Assembly: GCA_946902875.1 (NCBI GenBank)
Contig: OX336345.1
Span: forward strand, 22,165,395 to 22,229,394
Source: Nematopogon swammerdamellus
Lineage: Eukaryota > Arthropoda > Insecta > Lepidoptera > Adelidae
Length of the DNA: 64,000 bases
Reading direction: 5' to 3'
Below are positions 9,718 through 21,029 of this stretch, piece by piece. The notes under the pieces are model-generated. The model did no database searches, was not told where the DNA came from, and saw only the letters and a program-made list of their open reading frames with translations. Numbering within the stretch: position 1 is the stretch's first letter; every line of letters starts with the position of its first letter. A program made the translations under genes and the position numbers.

Positions 9718-10587
9718 GGTTGCAAGCTGTGCGGTTCACCCATTGGTATTTACTTGCTCAACCCCGACGAGGGTCTCAAGATGTGCAGCGACCGCGAATG
9801 TGAGTGGCCTTTCGCCGAAGAAGAATTGGAGATATTTGATTTGAGAAATGTGAACCTCTACGGTATCAACCTGAGAGGCCCTTGTCCCTCAGTAGACCTC
9901 AACCAGCTGAAGTCTTTTTCCCGGCGCACCGGTAAACTGATTTCGAGCGTCGCCAGCGACTCTGGATCGAAGTCGAAATCTAAAGGTTCCGATAAGGACA
10001 TCGCTTGTCTCTCGGACCTAGATGAGTTCAGAGAGACGGAGAAAGATGTTTTCGTGAAGCCGGCACCGGTTGATGTCAACACGCACATTCAGAGGTCGTT
10101 GAAACGCGCCCGCGCCCACATCGCCAATAACAAGAGCAAGGCTGAAATCAAGCAGCTGTGGATGCTGCGGCAGTTGCACATGAATAAAGTACTGAATAAA
10201 AAGGTTAATTTCAATGAGGTCAAACGAGAGAGCGCTACACAGTACAAGATGGACATCGACACCGATTCCGAGAGCGGGCCTGTTATAAAGATACAGGTTT
10301 TGGCGGATGCTACAAATCCTCCAGCAGAACAGACTGCGATCAATGTAACCGCTGCCTCCATTGAGTGTAGTAAATCCAAATCGTCAGCAGATGCCCCATC
10401 TACAAAGAGCAATGAGATTAGCGGTTCTATACCATCAGCAAGTGTGTTACTGAACCCTAACACTACCGTCCAAGATGAGTGTAGTGAATCCAAATCGTCA
10501 GCTGATGCCTCATCTAACATCATCAATGAGAGTAGCAGATCTATACCGTCAAAGTCGAACCCTAACACTAGGTACCATCTAAGATGA
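9718..10587 (+). CDS. Second exon of host gene: zinc-binding-like protein with Ser-rich repeats, function unknown
   Basis: The exon opens at acceptor TTTTGCAG|GGT and reads in phase with exon 1. Its first 45 codons hold CKLCGSP and MCSDRECEWPF, a CxxC plus CxxxxC pair that could bind zinc and recalls, weakly, the N-terminus of USPL1-type SUMO proteases; no protease domain follows here. A Ser/Lys stretch (SGSKSKSKGSDKD) and a basic helical segment (IQRSLKRARAHIANNKSKAE) come next. The last ~75 codons are a Ser-rich repeat of about 37 residues (ESKSSADASS, SGSIPSASVLLNPNTTV). The frame ends at TGA 10585-10587, just after a 4-nt insertion relative to the previous repeat unit. The extended tail may therefore have been lost by mutation, or a splice site (CTAG|GTACCA near 10569) may be used. 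Confidence 0.65.
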   Translation, partial: GCKLCGSPIGIYLLNPDEGLKMCSDRECEWPFAEEELEIFDLRNVNLYGINLRGPCPSVDLNQLKSFSRRTGKLISSVASDSGSKSKSKGSDKDIACLSDLDEFRETEKDVFVKPAPVDVNTHIQRSLKRARAHIANNKSKAEIKQLWMLRQLHMNKVLNKKVNFNEVKRESATQYKMDIDTDSESGPVIKIQVLADATNPPAEQTAINVTAASIECSKSKSSADAPSTKSNEISGSIPSASVLLNPNTTVQDECSESKSSADASSNIINESSRSIPSKSNPNTRYHLR

Positions 10588-11260
10588 GTGTAGCGAATCC
10601 AAATTGTTACCAGATGATCCATCTACCTTTAGCAATGAAAGTAGTGGATCTATACCATCGGCAAGTCTGTTACTGGTGAAAAGTGTAACGGTTCGAAACC
10701 ATCAGCAGATGTGTTATCTGTCATCAGTAATGATAATTACAGGAGCAGATCCATATCATCAGCAAGTGTTAACACACCCTAACACTACCATCAGCTATGA
10801 GAGTAACGGATCTATACCGTCAGCAAGTGTGTTACTGAACTCTAACACTACCATCCATTATGAGTGTAGTGGATCCAAATACTCAACAAATGTATAATTG
10901 GAACCTGACACTAACAACAATGAAAATTTTAGCGGATCTAAGTCGTCAGCAATAGCATCATTAAATTATAGCACTACCATCTGTTGGTGTAGCGTATGTC
11001 TTTGAATTTTAACACTACTACCCTTGAAGAGCTTACCTGATCAAATCATCAGCAGATGTGTCATCAACTATCAGCAATGACAGTACAGAAATAACAATAT
11101 GATCCTATAATGATTGTGTGCAGTGGATCGAAATTTTCAGCAAATGTACTGCCACCAGTGAAGATTGTAACGATTCGAAACCATCAGCAGATGTGTTATC
11201 TTATCTGCCATCATTAATAATGACTGATGATAATGACAGTAGCAGATCTATACCAGGCCT
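10366..11260 (+). repeat. Degenerate ~110-bp coding-derived tandem array
   Basis: Units share gagtgtag-aatccaaatcg, tcagcagatg, agcggatctataccatcagc, gtgttactgaac and ctaacactacca. The first two units are in frame in the exon ending at 10587. A third is open in another frame (10604-10897), and later units carry stops and deletions. Encoded motifs (SKSSAD, NESSGSIPSAS) remain readable well beyond the stop codon, so the array was once coding or expands from coding sequence. Confidence 0.8.
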
Positions 11261-11440
11261 CACACACTCTATGTACTTGCGCGCGATAACTACCTACCGC
11301 CCGCCGGGCCGCCGGCGACCCATAATTCATTGGGCTGCCGACAGCCGCGCGGAGCTAACCTACTACACGAGCGCGCGCTCACGCTACCTGCTAATCTGTG
11401 CTACTGCTTCGTACCTACCTATATCTTAATTCAAGTTGAC

Positions 11441-11551
11441 ATGGCTTCTGTTAATAGTGGCAGTTTATGTGCAGTAGATGGACGTAAATCCAGCAAGAGG
11501 AGAGATAAAAATCTTTCTTTTTTCCATTTACCTGCTGATGAAGAAATTTGA
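11441..11551 (+). pseudogene. THAP-like N-terminal fragment
   Basis: ATG at 11441 gives a 36-codon ORF with SKRRDKNLSFFHLPADEE. The spacing of Cys, basic linker, SFFHLP and acidic DEE resembles the start of a THAP zinc finger (a C2CH DNA-binding domain found in P-element-type transposases and host proteins). Only one Cys is present and a TGA follows directly, so it is a fragment at best. It may be a remnant of a transposase exon. Confidence 0.35.
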
Positions 11552-11574
11552 GTATATTTGTTTTCGTTGAGCAA

Positions 11575-12390
11575 TAATTATTCTAAAAAACCGGACAAGT
11601 GCGAGTCGGACTCGCACACGAAGGGTTCCGTACCATCGTACAAGATTTAACACTATGTACTTTAACAAGTCGTCTAAGTCGTCAAGGTTGAAGAGTTCCA
11701 CTGTCCACCATGAAAATGTTTTAATGTGTGCTAGGTATTATCAGAACGTAATTTGACTGTAACTTAGTAAATTTTATAGAATGTGTCATTTTATTTAGAA
11801 AATAATTAGCGTGAATTTTAAAATAAACAAAATTAGGTTCTTAGGATTTGTAGTGAACTATATACTCGATAGCTGGCCTCAGGGAGCAAGTCAAACGTAA
11901 GGAACAGGTATTTGTCTCTTTCGCACCTGCTTCTTAGCTATGTATAACAGAGAGGCACATTTATACATTTGCATCAGTGTCACGAATGTTGTGTTCTTCT
12001 GTATTCTATTACATGTAATAGAATAGGTTAGCACTATAATATTTGCGACACTGCCGTGAATGTTACACTGCACTCCGTGCACGCGCCGCCGCGCCGCGCC
12101 GGCCGGCGCGTCCGCCACGGGATTCACTACAATCGATCCGGAACAACGATGAAACAGCGGGGAACAGGCGGAAACAACAGAATCAGCTTGTACTCATGCA
12201 GCTCAGTGTGCGCAGGCAGGAACAGTCAGGAACGTTCCCCGTGCGTTCTTTTGAGTTAGAATTTTATTTATTGTTTCCTTACCGTTGGAATCAAACCGAA
12301 TCATGCTTTCAAGTGTAGAATCACAAGAATCATGAGAAAATCGACGAAATAATTTATGCTCACATAGAATCGATTCTCAGTGAACGACCC
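11575..12390. other. Noncoding, with a dispersed-repeat terminus and a GC-rich patch
   Basis: Bases 11583-11636 (ccggacaagtgcgagtcgga and on to agggttccgtacc) are the inverted form of the end seen at 46614-46656 and probably belong to the same abundant family. Bases 12066-12120 are GC-rich (gccgccgcgccgcgcc). No gene is seen. Confidence 0.5.
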
Positions 12391-13145
12391 CTCGTCCAAA
12401 CCAACCATATGAGCCCAAACTCGAGGAGGTTACTAGTAACGGTTGAAGAGTTCCACTGTACACCTCCTGACTCCATCATCAGACCTTCGTCACCAAGTGT
12501 ATTGGTAGAAGTATGGGACACTCGTCCAAACCAACCAAATGAGCCCAAACTCGAGGTGGTTACTAGTAACGGTTGAAGAGTTCCACTGTCCACCTCCTGA
12601 CTCCATCATTAGACCCTCGTCACCAAGTGTATTGGTAGAAGTACGGGACACTCTTCCAAACAAACCAAATGAGCCCAAACTCGAGGGGGTTACTAGTAAC
12701 GGTTGAAGAGTTCCACTGTACACCTCCTGACTCCATCATCAGACCCTCGTCACCAAGTGTATTGGTAGAAGTATGGGACACTCGTCCAAACCAACCAAAT
12801 GAGCCCAAACTCGAGGGGGTTACTAGTAACGGTTGAAGAGTTCCACTGTCCACCTCCTGACTCCATCATTAGACCCTCGTCACCAAGTGTATTGGTAGAA
12901 GTACGGGACACTCTTCCAAACAAACCAAATGAGCCCAAACTCGAGGGGGTTACTAGTAACGGTTGAAGAGTTCCACTGTACACCTCCTGACTCCATCATC
13001 AGACCCTCGTCACCAAGTGTATTGGTAGAAGTATGGGACACTCGTCCAAACCAACCAAATGAGCCCAAACTCGAGGGGGTTACTAGTAACGGTTGAAGAG
13101 TTCCACTGTACACCTCCTGACTCCATCATCAGACCCTCGTTACCA
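12391..13145. repeat. 130-bp tandem array, six units, with 260-bp higher-order period
   Basis: Units start at 12391, 12521, 12651, 12781, 12911 and 13041, each exactly 130 bp; the last is incomplete. Two unit types alternate at linked sites (ctgTAC/ctgTCC, catCag/catTag, gtaTggg/gtaCggg, and ctcTtcc/ctcGtcc). The repeating block is therefore a 260-bp dimer, which must have duplicated as a pair. Open frames on the minus strand repeat with the same period and are by-products of the array. Confidence 0.95.
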
Positions 13146-13529
13146 AGTTGAAATTATCATAATATTGTATTGTCACGAGAACTCAATGTGTGTGCAAAGT
13201 TTCATAAAAATCGGTTCAGTAGAAGTAGTTGAAAAAGTTGTCGCAAGATTTGAAACAAAGATAGAAACAAACAAAGACAAAAAATATACGGAGTCAAGCT
13301 AAATAAAACCGTTTAATTAGGAGACTTGCTCAAGGTTCAAATCATTTCAAATCGGTTTGTATGGATGGAGTTGTGGCGTTTGTTTGGCCTTCGGAATGCC
13401 TAGAATCGTAAATAACGTTTGGTACTTATTTTGGGTGTTGGGGTAAAGGCACGATGTTCTTACATCGTGGTGGGTAAAGGAAACGTAGAAAAAGATCTAC
13501 TCTCTCTCTATTATTATTATTACTTCTTA
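13146..13529. other. Flank of the tandem array; no gene seen
   Basis: It contains the phrase tttcataaaaatcggttcag, common in dispersed insect repeats, and a short hairpin at 13451-13470 (cacgatgt-tctt-acatcgtg). No coding sequence is convincing. Confidence 0.4.
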
Positions 13530-13818
13530 TAAATGGGAACGTCTGTCTGTATGTATGTATGTTTGAAGTAAAATCTGGAACCACTGAACAGATTTTGATG
13601 CGGTTTGCACTAATGGAAAGAGTAGTTCTTGAGGCTCACTATAGGCTATATACCATCACACTAAATAGCCATAGGGCTGAGCTGTATCAAAGAAAGTATA
13701 GTATGGACAGGAGAGAGAAAGAATATAAGAGAAGCAATTGTTTATTATAATATTTGAGTTTAATTTGATTTGCTATTAAACCGAATCTACCGCGAGCCAA
13801 GCCGCGGGCTAAAGCTAG
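13530..13818 (+). mobile_element. Non-autonomous Helitron-like element
   Basis: The 5' part has tctgtctgtatgtatgtatg followed by a phrase about the typical tgaacagattttgatgcgg segment. The 3' end carries the GC hairpin ccgcg...cgcgg (13788-13806) and finishes with CTAG followed by T at 13815-13819, the hallmark of Helitron 3' ends. No Rep/helicase is encoded. The 5' boundary is approximate. Confidence 0.65.
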
Positions 13819-14269
13819 TAAATAATATTACATTACCTTACAACATACTTACGTTAAAACCATAAAGATCGTACTCCAAATAAATACGAATGTGAATTCG
13901 ACCTTATTTTATAGATCACAAGGTACGTTATTGCAAGTAAACCCGTGCCATCGCTATCGCGCCCGTGCGGAATCGAAAACGCACGCGGGTCTCCCATGCT
14001 GAATGTATGGGGATCGGCAAAACACCGCTGGCGCGTGAGACAAAAGATACTTCATAGGAACAGTATGGGCCGAAATGGAGTTCTGCGTGCGCCGCACGAG
14101 CGCCAAAAGAGGACGCTATATCGTTAATAGCCGCGCGTGCGACACGTCGTGAGCGATTCGTTTTGCACGAGTCCGTCTACCTAGAGCCAGCGCGCTGTCA
14201 TGTGATGTGTCACCTGACAGCGCGCTGGTGTTTGATCCGTTAGTGCGTAGTTTTTTTTTTTTTTTTTTG
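13819..14269. other. Intergenic, with GC-rich hairpin and T18 tract
   Basis: Bases 14187-14200 (ccagcgcgctgtca) pair perfectly with 14215-14228 around a 14-nt loop, giving a very stable stem. A run of 18 T follows at 14251-14268. The region just precedes the CR1-like LINE and may include its 5' leader. Confidence 0.55.
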
Positions 14270-14407
14270 CGACTACCCACGAAACAATACAAATCACTGG
14301 TGCAACAAAACATAGCTTAAAATAAATAAAAGTGCATAAATATTAATAAAATAAACCAAACTAAATAGCCTGACTCCAGTTTTGTGTGGTGTGGTGTGGG
14401 CATCATC

Positions 14408-15124
14408 ATGTCTAAGTGCTATAAGTGTGTAAAGTCACTTGGAAGTGAGGCCATACAGTGTGATGGATGCAAACGTGATTTGTGCATAAAGTGCAGTGAA
14501 CTGAGTACCACGGAGGCCCGGAGCATGGCTCTCAAGTCCAGGATTTTGATGTTCTTCTGCTCTCAATGTAAGGTAGGAATTTTCCAAGTTCCTCAACTGT
14601 TTAAACTCATCGAAGAACTGAAGTCAGAGATCGCAACATTGAGCAAGAATAATGCAAACCCTGCTCCTTCCCACCTGGTCACGACTGAGAATATCATACA
14701 AGAAGTCAGGGAGAGAGAATACAGGGCTCGAAACATAATTGCCTTCAACATTCCAGAATGTTCTTCCAATGAAACTCAAGATGAAATTAGGTTTGATGAG
14801 GAAAAAGTAACCGAATCTCTGGCAGATATACTCACCGAACCTAAGGCGAAAATTATTAGACTTATTCGACTTGGGAAGCCGTCAGACAAACCCAGGCCCC
14901 TCAAAATTGTGTGCAGGTCAAAGTACGACGCCCAGAATATTTTGAAAAACAAAAAAAAAAATTAAGGGCACTGTTTCACTCGCATCCGACCAGACACCCA
15001 TGCAGAGAAATGAACTACTTGAGCTGCGCAAGGAGTTAACTATTCGAACTGAGGCTGGCGAGGCAAATCTTACCATAAAATATGTAAAAGGCAGCCCCAC
15101 CATTGTCAATATGTCAAAAAACTA
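14408..15124 (+). pseudogene. LINE ORF1: PHD-like finger plus RNA-binding protein, one frameshift
   Basis: The ORF begins MSKCYKCVKSLGSEAIQCDG, with Cys spacing of a PHD-like finger (CYKC, CDGCKRDLCIKC, FCSQC) in the first ~60 residues. A coiled segment (LFKLIEELKSEIATLSK) and an RRM-like part (RARNIIAFNIPECSS, KIIRLIRLGKPSDKPRPLKI) follow. An A-rich run at 14951-14962 puts a stop at 14965. A one-base shift there restores GTVSLASDQTPMQRNELLEL and carries the frame to a stop at 15124. In LINEs this protein binds the element RNA. Confidence 0.85.
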
Positions 15125-15157
15125 ATAACTACAACATCACCGGATCCCTTCATTACA

Positions 15158-17961
15158 ATGACCTTGCTTTATACGAATCTGGACTCGCAACATCCAAAAT
15201 TTGATTTACTTTTGCTAGAAATAAATAAAAACAAGCCATCATTTGTTCTTTTAACTGAAACTTGGCTCAAAAGTGCAGATCGAAGCGGTACTTACCACAT
15301 ACCATATTATACTCTGTACCGTCAGGACCGGATTCATCGCTCGAAGAAACGAGGGGGCGGAGTGGCAATCTATGTCAGAAATAATATTAATGGACATCCA
15401 ATTATAGCCAGTGTCAACTCTATGTACACACAACCTTCGATAGAAGCACTATACCTGGATATTCGAGTGAACCACTTTCATTTTCTATTAGTCGCTGTGT
15501 ACCGACCTGATGACAATGATTACATGCAGCACGACCAATTGTTGTATGACAATCTTAAAAGAGCCATGGAAAAGAATACAGTGGTCATCGCAGGCGACTT
15601 TAACTACCGTAACATATGTTGGCCTCTCACAGCGACACAGAAGTGTGATGGCTCATCTCTAATCTTTCAAGATTTTTTTCTCAACAGCTCCCTTGTCCAA
15701 CTGGTCACTGAACCAACGAGATATAGAGAAAATAACACCCCGTCACTGCTCGATCTCATCTTATGCAACGACGACTGCCTCATTACCAACCATTGGCTCC
15801 GATCACCAATTGGTAAAAGTGATCATGTATGCATATACTTTCAGATACAGTATCAAGTTGAAAACTGCTCTATAAAAAACTCTAAACCGAGGAGACTTTT
15901 CCATAAAATCAACTTTGAGAGTTTCAACAAAGACCTCGCTACCGACCTTAATATAGACCTCCACGATGCAAATGCTCAAGACAAATGGAAGAAATTTCAT
16001 AGCCTGGTTCAAGTAAACATTGAAAAGCATGCTCCACTGAAGAGAAATGCCAAACCAAGCAATAAACCATGGATAGACGCAGATGCTATGACAATGATTA
16101 AGGAAAAATCTCTCCTGTGGAAGGCTTATGTAAAGGAAAAAAATACAGCAAACTATCAAGCATACAGAGCAACTAACAATAAATGTGTTGCGTATATAAG
16201 GAAAGCGAGGAGCCTATTTGAGTCCAAAATAGTACTATCTGGAGATAAAGCATTTTACTCTTACATACGAAACCAAATGTCATCTAAACTTACAATACCT
16301 CCGGCGGTACGAGATTCTAAAGGAAACATGGTAGTAGAGCCGAGCCTAATAGCAGACTGTTTTGCAGAAGAGTTTCAGAAGGCATACTCTTTGGAGACTC
16401 CTATAACCACACCCCTTGCACTCGACCAGAGTACTAGAGTAGCAGAGACAATCAATGATATCTCCTTTAACCCGGACACCATAAAGAGAGTACTGGAAAA
16501 TCTCGACGCTGCTTCATCAACTGGACCAGACGGTATCCCCGGCTCTATCTTAAAAAACTGCTCCAACGTAATACTTTACAAGATATAATGATTTCCTCCT
16601 TTGAATCCGGAATAGTCCCACTGGACTGGAAGCACTCTATAGTGACCCCAATATACAAAAAAGGCGACAAAATGACACCATCAAACTATAGACCAATAAG
16701 CTTGACAAGTATCACTTGTAAGTGCATGGAGAGATTAATAGTGAATAGTTTGCAAAACTTTCTCAAGTCCGAGCACATTATATCCACTCACCAGCATGGA
16801 TTTGTCCCCAGGCGCTCTACGATCACGAATTTACTAATATGTCTAGATCACTGGACCCAAGAGTTTGATTCTAAAAACCCAGTTGATGTGATTTACTTAG
16901 ATTTTGAACGAGCATTTGATAAAGTTCCACATCGACGTCTCCTGGTAAAATTGGAACATCTTGGAATACGAGGCAAGCTACTAACGTGGATAGAAAACTA
17001 CCTGGTCGGCAGAACATACCAAGTGAGAGTGGGCGACTGCCTATCGGGAGTGAGAGACGTTCTCAGCGGCGTGCCCCAAGGATCAGTTCTGGCACCAACT
17101 CTATTTGGTCTCTACATCTCCGACATCTGCGCTGTTATCCAAGCCATGTCAAGCCTATTCGCCGATGATGCAAAACTCATTGCCAACCCCATTGTGAGCA
17201 GTGGGACACTCAGAGATGACCTGGACAGAATATTGGAATGGACCCGCCATTGGCTAATACGAACTAACCCCTCGAAATGCACAGTTTTGCATATAGGGAA
17301 TAATAACCCGAGACTCCAGTATAAAATCGGAACAGACATAATATTTTCTACACAGGCTCAGAAAGATCTGGGAATAACTATCTCAGAAGATCTAAAATGG
17401 GCAAATCATATAGAGACCATAGTCAAACGAGCAAACGCCATACTCTATGTTGTACGAAAATCATTTCAAAACCTGACTATAGAGACATTAATCAAAATTT
17501 ACAAATCTCACATTAGACCACTCTTGGAATATGGATTTCAAATATGGAATACTTACTTCGTCAAAGATATTACTCTCCTAGAAAGAGTTCAAAGAAGAGC
17601 GACCAAGATACCAAAATCACTGAAGAGGAAACCATACGATGAAAGACTAAAAATCCTCAACCTTTCAACATTGGAGCAACGTAGAGAAAGGGGTGACCTC
17701 ATAGAAACATACAAGATTCTCAATCAGCATTATGATTGTCCAGAACTGGAGAACCTCTTTACTAGAAATACAAATAGTCATCTCCGAGGCCATAGCTTGA
17801 AGCTGAATGTCACTGTCAGCTCAACAAATCCGAGACGAAACTTCCTGTCAAATAGAGCAGTGGATATGTGGACCAAACTGCCCGAAGATGTCGTACAAGC
17901 ACCCACCACCAATTCCTTTAAAAACAGGCTCGACAAACACCTAAAAAAAACACCAAACTAA
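15158..17961 (+). pseudogene. LINE ORF2: AP endonuclease plus reverse transcriptase, one frameshift
   Basis: The endonuclease domain covers roughly residues 1-230: PSFVLLTETWLK, VVIAGDFNYRNICW, SLLDLILCNDD and GKSDHVCIYF. The linker is rich in basic residues. The RT domain has SSTGPDGIPGSILKN, then YRPISLTSITCKCMERLI, DVIYLDFERAFDKVPH, LSGVPQGSVLAPTLFGLYIS and the catalytic SSLFADDAKL. The thumb and C-terminal part run to LDKHLKKTPN. A one-base indel at about 16570-16588 splits the frame between LKNCSN and MISSFESGIVPLDW. Otherwise the whole protein (~930 residues) is open. Its role is target-primed reverse transcription. Confidence 0.92.
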
Positions 17962-18062
17962 ACTAACATAAAAATAACAAAGCACCAGTGAACTTAGACA
18001 TGAACACATCAGCCTAGGCTGTTCGTTCATCAAATAAATAAATAAAAAAATAAATAAAAAAA

Positions 18063-18528
18063 AATATTTAAAATGGGATATGGTTAGGTTTAGTGCTTTC
18101 TGTCACGTGATACTGTGAATTAAGTGGTGCCGATATTTGCCTAAGCGTTGGTTAAATGTAAGGCTTTACAATCAGGTGATCTCGGGTTCAATTCCTACTT
18201 TTCAAATGCTTTTATTTTATAGATCACAAGATATACATCACATTTTTTTTCAAGTATTTTTGGGACATTGCTACTGTTTTCTTTTTGAAAGCTGCAGTAG
18301 TGTTGTGGTCTATGGGTGTGTTCATAAAGGTACTAAAAATGAGTTAAAAAACTTGTTAGGATTTTTTTTCTTGTCTTTTGCAACATTGAGTGTCTTGAGA
18401 ATATTCATACTACGAGGCACGTACATAATAAAACGCAGGCGTTTAAAAAATTCGGAAGTCGCGATCTTAAGATAACATTAGGAATGTGTTGGGAAATTTG
18501 GTATTTAAGTAGGTAGGTTCTTAGCGCA
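18063..18528. other. Intergenic, with a B-box-like word
   Basis: Bases 18150-18216 read cgttggttaaatg...cgggttcaattcc, ending in a Pol III B-box-like GGTTCAATTCC. There is no tRNA fold, so it is at most a worn tRNA-derived SINE head. No gene is seen. Confidence 0.35.
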
Positions 18529-20845
18529 CTACCGGTCACTGAAGTCACCAGCCGCCACTGGTGACAACACAGATCCTTGTGGTACGCCGGCGTTCACTGA
18601 CATGGCGTCCAACGAGCAACCGTCCACTAGGACCTGAATGCTACGCCCATGTAGGAAGTCGGCGACCCAGTCACAGAGGCCAGAAGGAAGTCCGTAAGCC
18701 GGCAATTTGCCCAAGAGCGACTAGTGCCAAACCCGATCAATTGCCTTGGCAATATCAAGGCTAATTGCCAAGGATTCACCATGACCTTCAAGCGATTCCC
18801 CCCCAAAGGTGAGTGACGTACGCTAGGAGATCACCAGCAGATCGTTTTGGCCGGAAGCCGTATTGCCGATCGCTGATGAGGTCATTCGTCTCTAGGTACT
18901 TCATGAGCTGCGTATTGATAATGCGCTCCATCACCTTACCTTACCTTTTTGGGGACCGCTCGCACAAACGAAGATTTCCAGGATGCTTGCACACGCCCAT
19001 TGGAGTAGGAGAGACGGAATAGGCGCGTCAGCACTGGAGCCAGCTCGGGAGCACACCTTTTTAACACCAATGCAGGAATCCTATCCGGCCCACTCGCTTT
19101 CCTGACGGCTAGGGAGAGAAGCTACCCCCGTACAGTCCGTTGTTGAACCTGCACTTCCGGCATGGAGTTCTCACACCTAGGTATGGATGGGGGAGTGGCA
19201 CCCCCATCGTCCAGGTTGGAGTTCCCCGCAAAGAGAGATACCAGTAAGTCGGCTTTCTCCTTTGCGGAGTGGGCAAGTGAGCCTCCAGGACACTGCAGAG
19301 GTGGAAGAGAGGAGCGGCAGAAATTCGACTCGACGAATTTGGCGAGAGACCAGAACTCACGGCTCCCAGTTGGGTGCTGGTTCAGTCTATCGCCGATTCT
19401 GCCGATGTGGTCAAATTTGGCCCTGGCAATAACCCTTTTGCAGGATCTGGAGAGGTGGTTGTATTCCTTCTTCAGTTCGGATAAGTTTGACTCACGTCCA
19501 GCACAAGCGCGCGACCATGCACGATAAGCTGCGCATTTAGCAGCGACAGCATCAGCACAGTCGCGGCTGTACCATGGTTGGCTTTTACCACCGAGGTAGA
19601 CAGAGGCGCTGGGAATAAACATTTCCATTGCCCCCAGAACTACCTCGGCAACGGTATTAGCGCATTGGGACGGATCGTCCGAATTGAAGCAGATCTCTCT
19701 CCAAGGGTAGGATGCGAAGTGTTCTCGCATCCCATCCCAATCTGCCGACGCGTAGTGCCAAATTCCGACTCGTTCCTCCAGTACGGAACTGAGGAGATGA
19801 AGATGGCACCGTGGACCCCACTAAACAATGATCAGAAGAACCCAGCGGGGCTCTCACTGCGACCTTATATCCAGTGGGGTTCGTCGTCAGCAGAAGATCC
19901 AGCAGAGAGGGTTCATGACCGTCTGATATCTGGCAGCCTGGTGGGCTGGTCTACCAGTTGAGACAGGTCATGCGTCAGGGCGAAGTCGTAGGTGGCTCTC
20001 CTCGCAAAGTCAGTTCTCCTGGAGCCTAGCCATGCCTCGTGATGTGCATTGAAGTCTCCAAGAAGAACCAAATCCGCGGTGGGGAACCGCTCTTGGACTT
20101 TGTCTGCCGCTCCGCTCAGGTACTCAAATAACCGAGCTGTCTCTGCATCGCCAGAGTGCGACCTGTACAGACAGGCGTACACCCGCGAGACCGTTCCCAG
20201 ATCCACGTGGACCCAAAGTACTGATAGCTCGGAGTCCTCAAGGCAGCGCAGGCGACGACAGCAAATATCCGCCCTGACAAACAAGCAAACCCCGACTCGC
20301 GAGCGCAGGTAAGAAGTGTCGGCAGGGCGAGATATTTGTGTTTCCGTCAGGAAAAGCAAGGCCGGCTTCTTCGTCTCCAGGTGGTGATGGACGGCATTTA
20401 GATTGGTGTGCAACCCCCGCACGTTGGTCGAGTCGACGCTAAATAGTGGTGTAGGGGTGTGCACCGCTGTTTGAACCATTTTTTCCTTGCTTTTTGCTGC
20501 CATGATTAAGTAAGAAGGAGGGAAAGAGCGTGAAAGGGTGGCTGTGGTGATTCACGGGCAAAGCGTGGACCCTAGGTTCATCGCTTACAGCTCAGGTTAG
20601 TGGTGCCCCGACACGGAAGACGGATGGGCCCCCGGTCCCCCCCGGAAGTGGCCGCCGGGACCCCTACTCCGGTCACCAACCGGCACGACGGACCACTCCG
20701 GGATTATGCGCCGGTTGACCGGGGCAGCCTCTCGCGTTGGTTAGACGCGATTGGGCCCCTGTACTACCCGGCGGGCGGCCAGCGGAATAACCGTTTCACC
20801 GTGTCTTCCTGTCAACCGTGTCGATGCATCACCTCTGAACAGCGA
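18529..20845 (-). mobile_element. I/jockey-like LINE, copy A, truncated and broken
   Basis: On the minus strand the 5' GC-rich leader (about 20845-20510; gaagtggccgccgggacccc on the plus strand) is followed by an endonuclease (20503-19913): VRGLHTNLNAVHHHLETKKP, FLTETQ, LVLLGDFNAHHEAWLG and LVDQPTRLPD. A linker (19730-19122) and RT fragments (KASGPDRIPALVLKRCAPEL; NAGVPQGSVLSP) come next. The frame is broken several times (near 19900, 19740, 19120). The RT ends abruptly after VLSP at about 18560, so the 3' end is missing, the reverse of the usual 5' truncation. A second copy lies at 47330-49105. Confidence 0.88.
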
Positions 20846-20876
20846 ATCCGCGTCGGGATCACGGACCTACTCCTCA

Positions 20877-21021
20877 TTTGGATGTTTTATTTAAACATAC
20901 AAAAAATTATTACTTAAATGAAAATACTTTGAAAGAGTTCATAAGCAAGAGTATGTTATATCAATTGACACGAAGTGTTTGACACTTTGACAGTAAAAGG
21001 GGTTTTTATATGGCGGCCACA
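20877..21021 (-). repeat. Gypsy 3' LTR (complete, 145 bp)
   Basis: On the minus strand it starts TGTGGCCGCCATATAAAAA (with a TATA-like promoter word) and ends catccaaa. The plus-strand sequence matches 30837-30935 followed by 33673-33722. Directly outside it on the coding side is a polypurine tract, ggaggggagctg on the minus strand (21022-21036). Confidence 0.88.
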
Positions 21022-21029
21022 CAGCTCCC

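Larger units (their letters stand above)
14270..18062 (+). mobile_element. CR1-like LINE (non-LTR retrotransposon), nearly intact
   Basis: ORF1 (14408-15124) and ORF2 (15158-17961) are in the usual order, followed by a short 3' UTR that ends in an (AAATA)n-type tail at 18030-18062. Only two frame breaks were found, one per ORF, so the copy is young. The 5' boundary is uncertain. A PHD-like zinc finger in ORF1 together with an apurinic endonuclease and RT in ORF2 fits the CR1 group of LINEs. Confidence 0.88.

Noticed and set aside
12360..13113. Five overlapping minus-strand frames of 77 codons each
   Set aside because: They repeat every 130 bp because the tandem unit does; they share the array's sequence and have no independent support as proteins.
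12390..13145. CRISPR-like array
   Set aside because: Units are 130 bp, adjacent and without spacers, in a eukaryotic genome.
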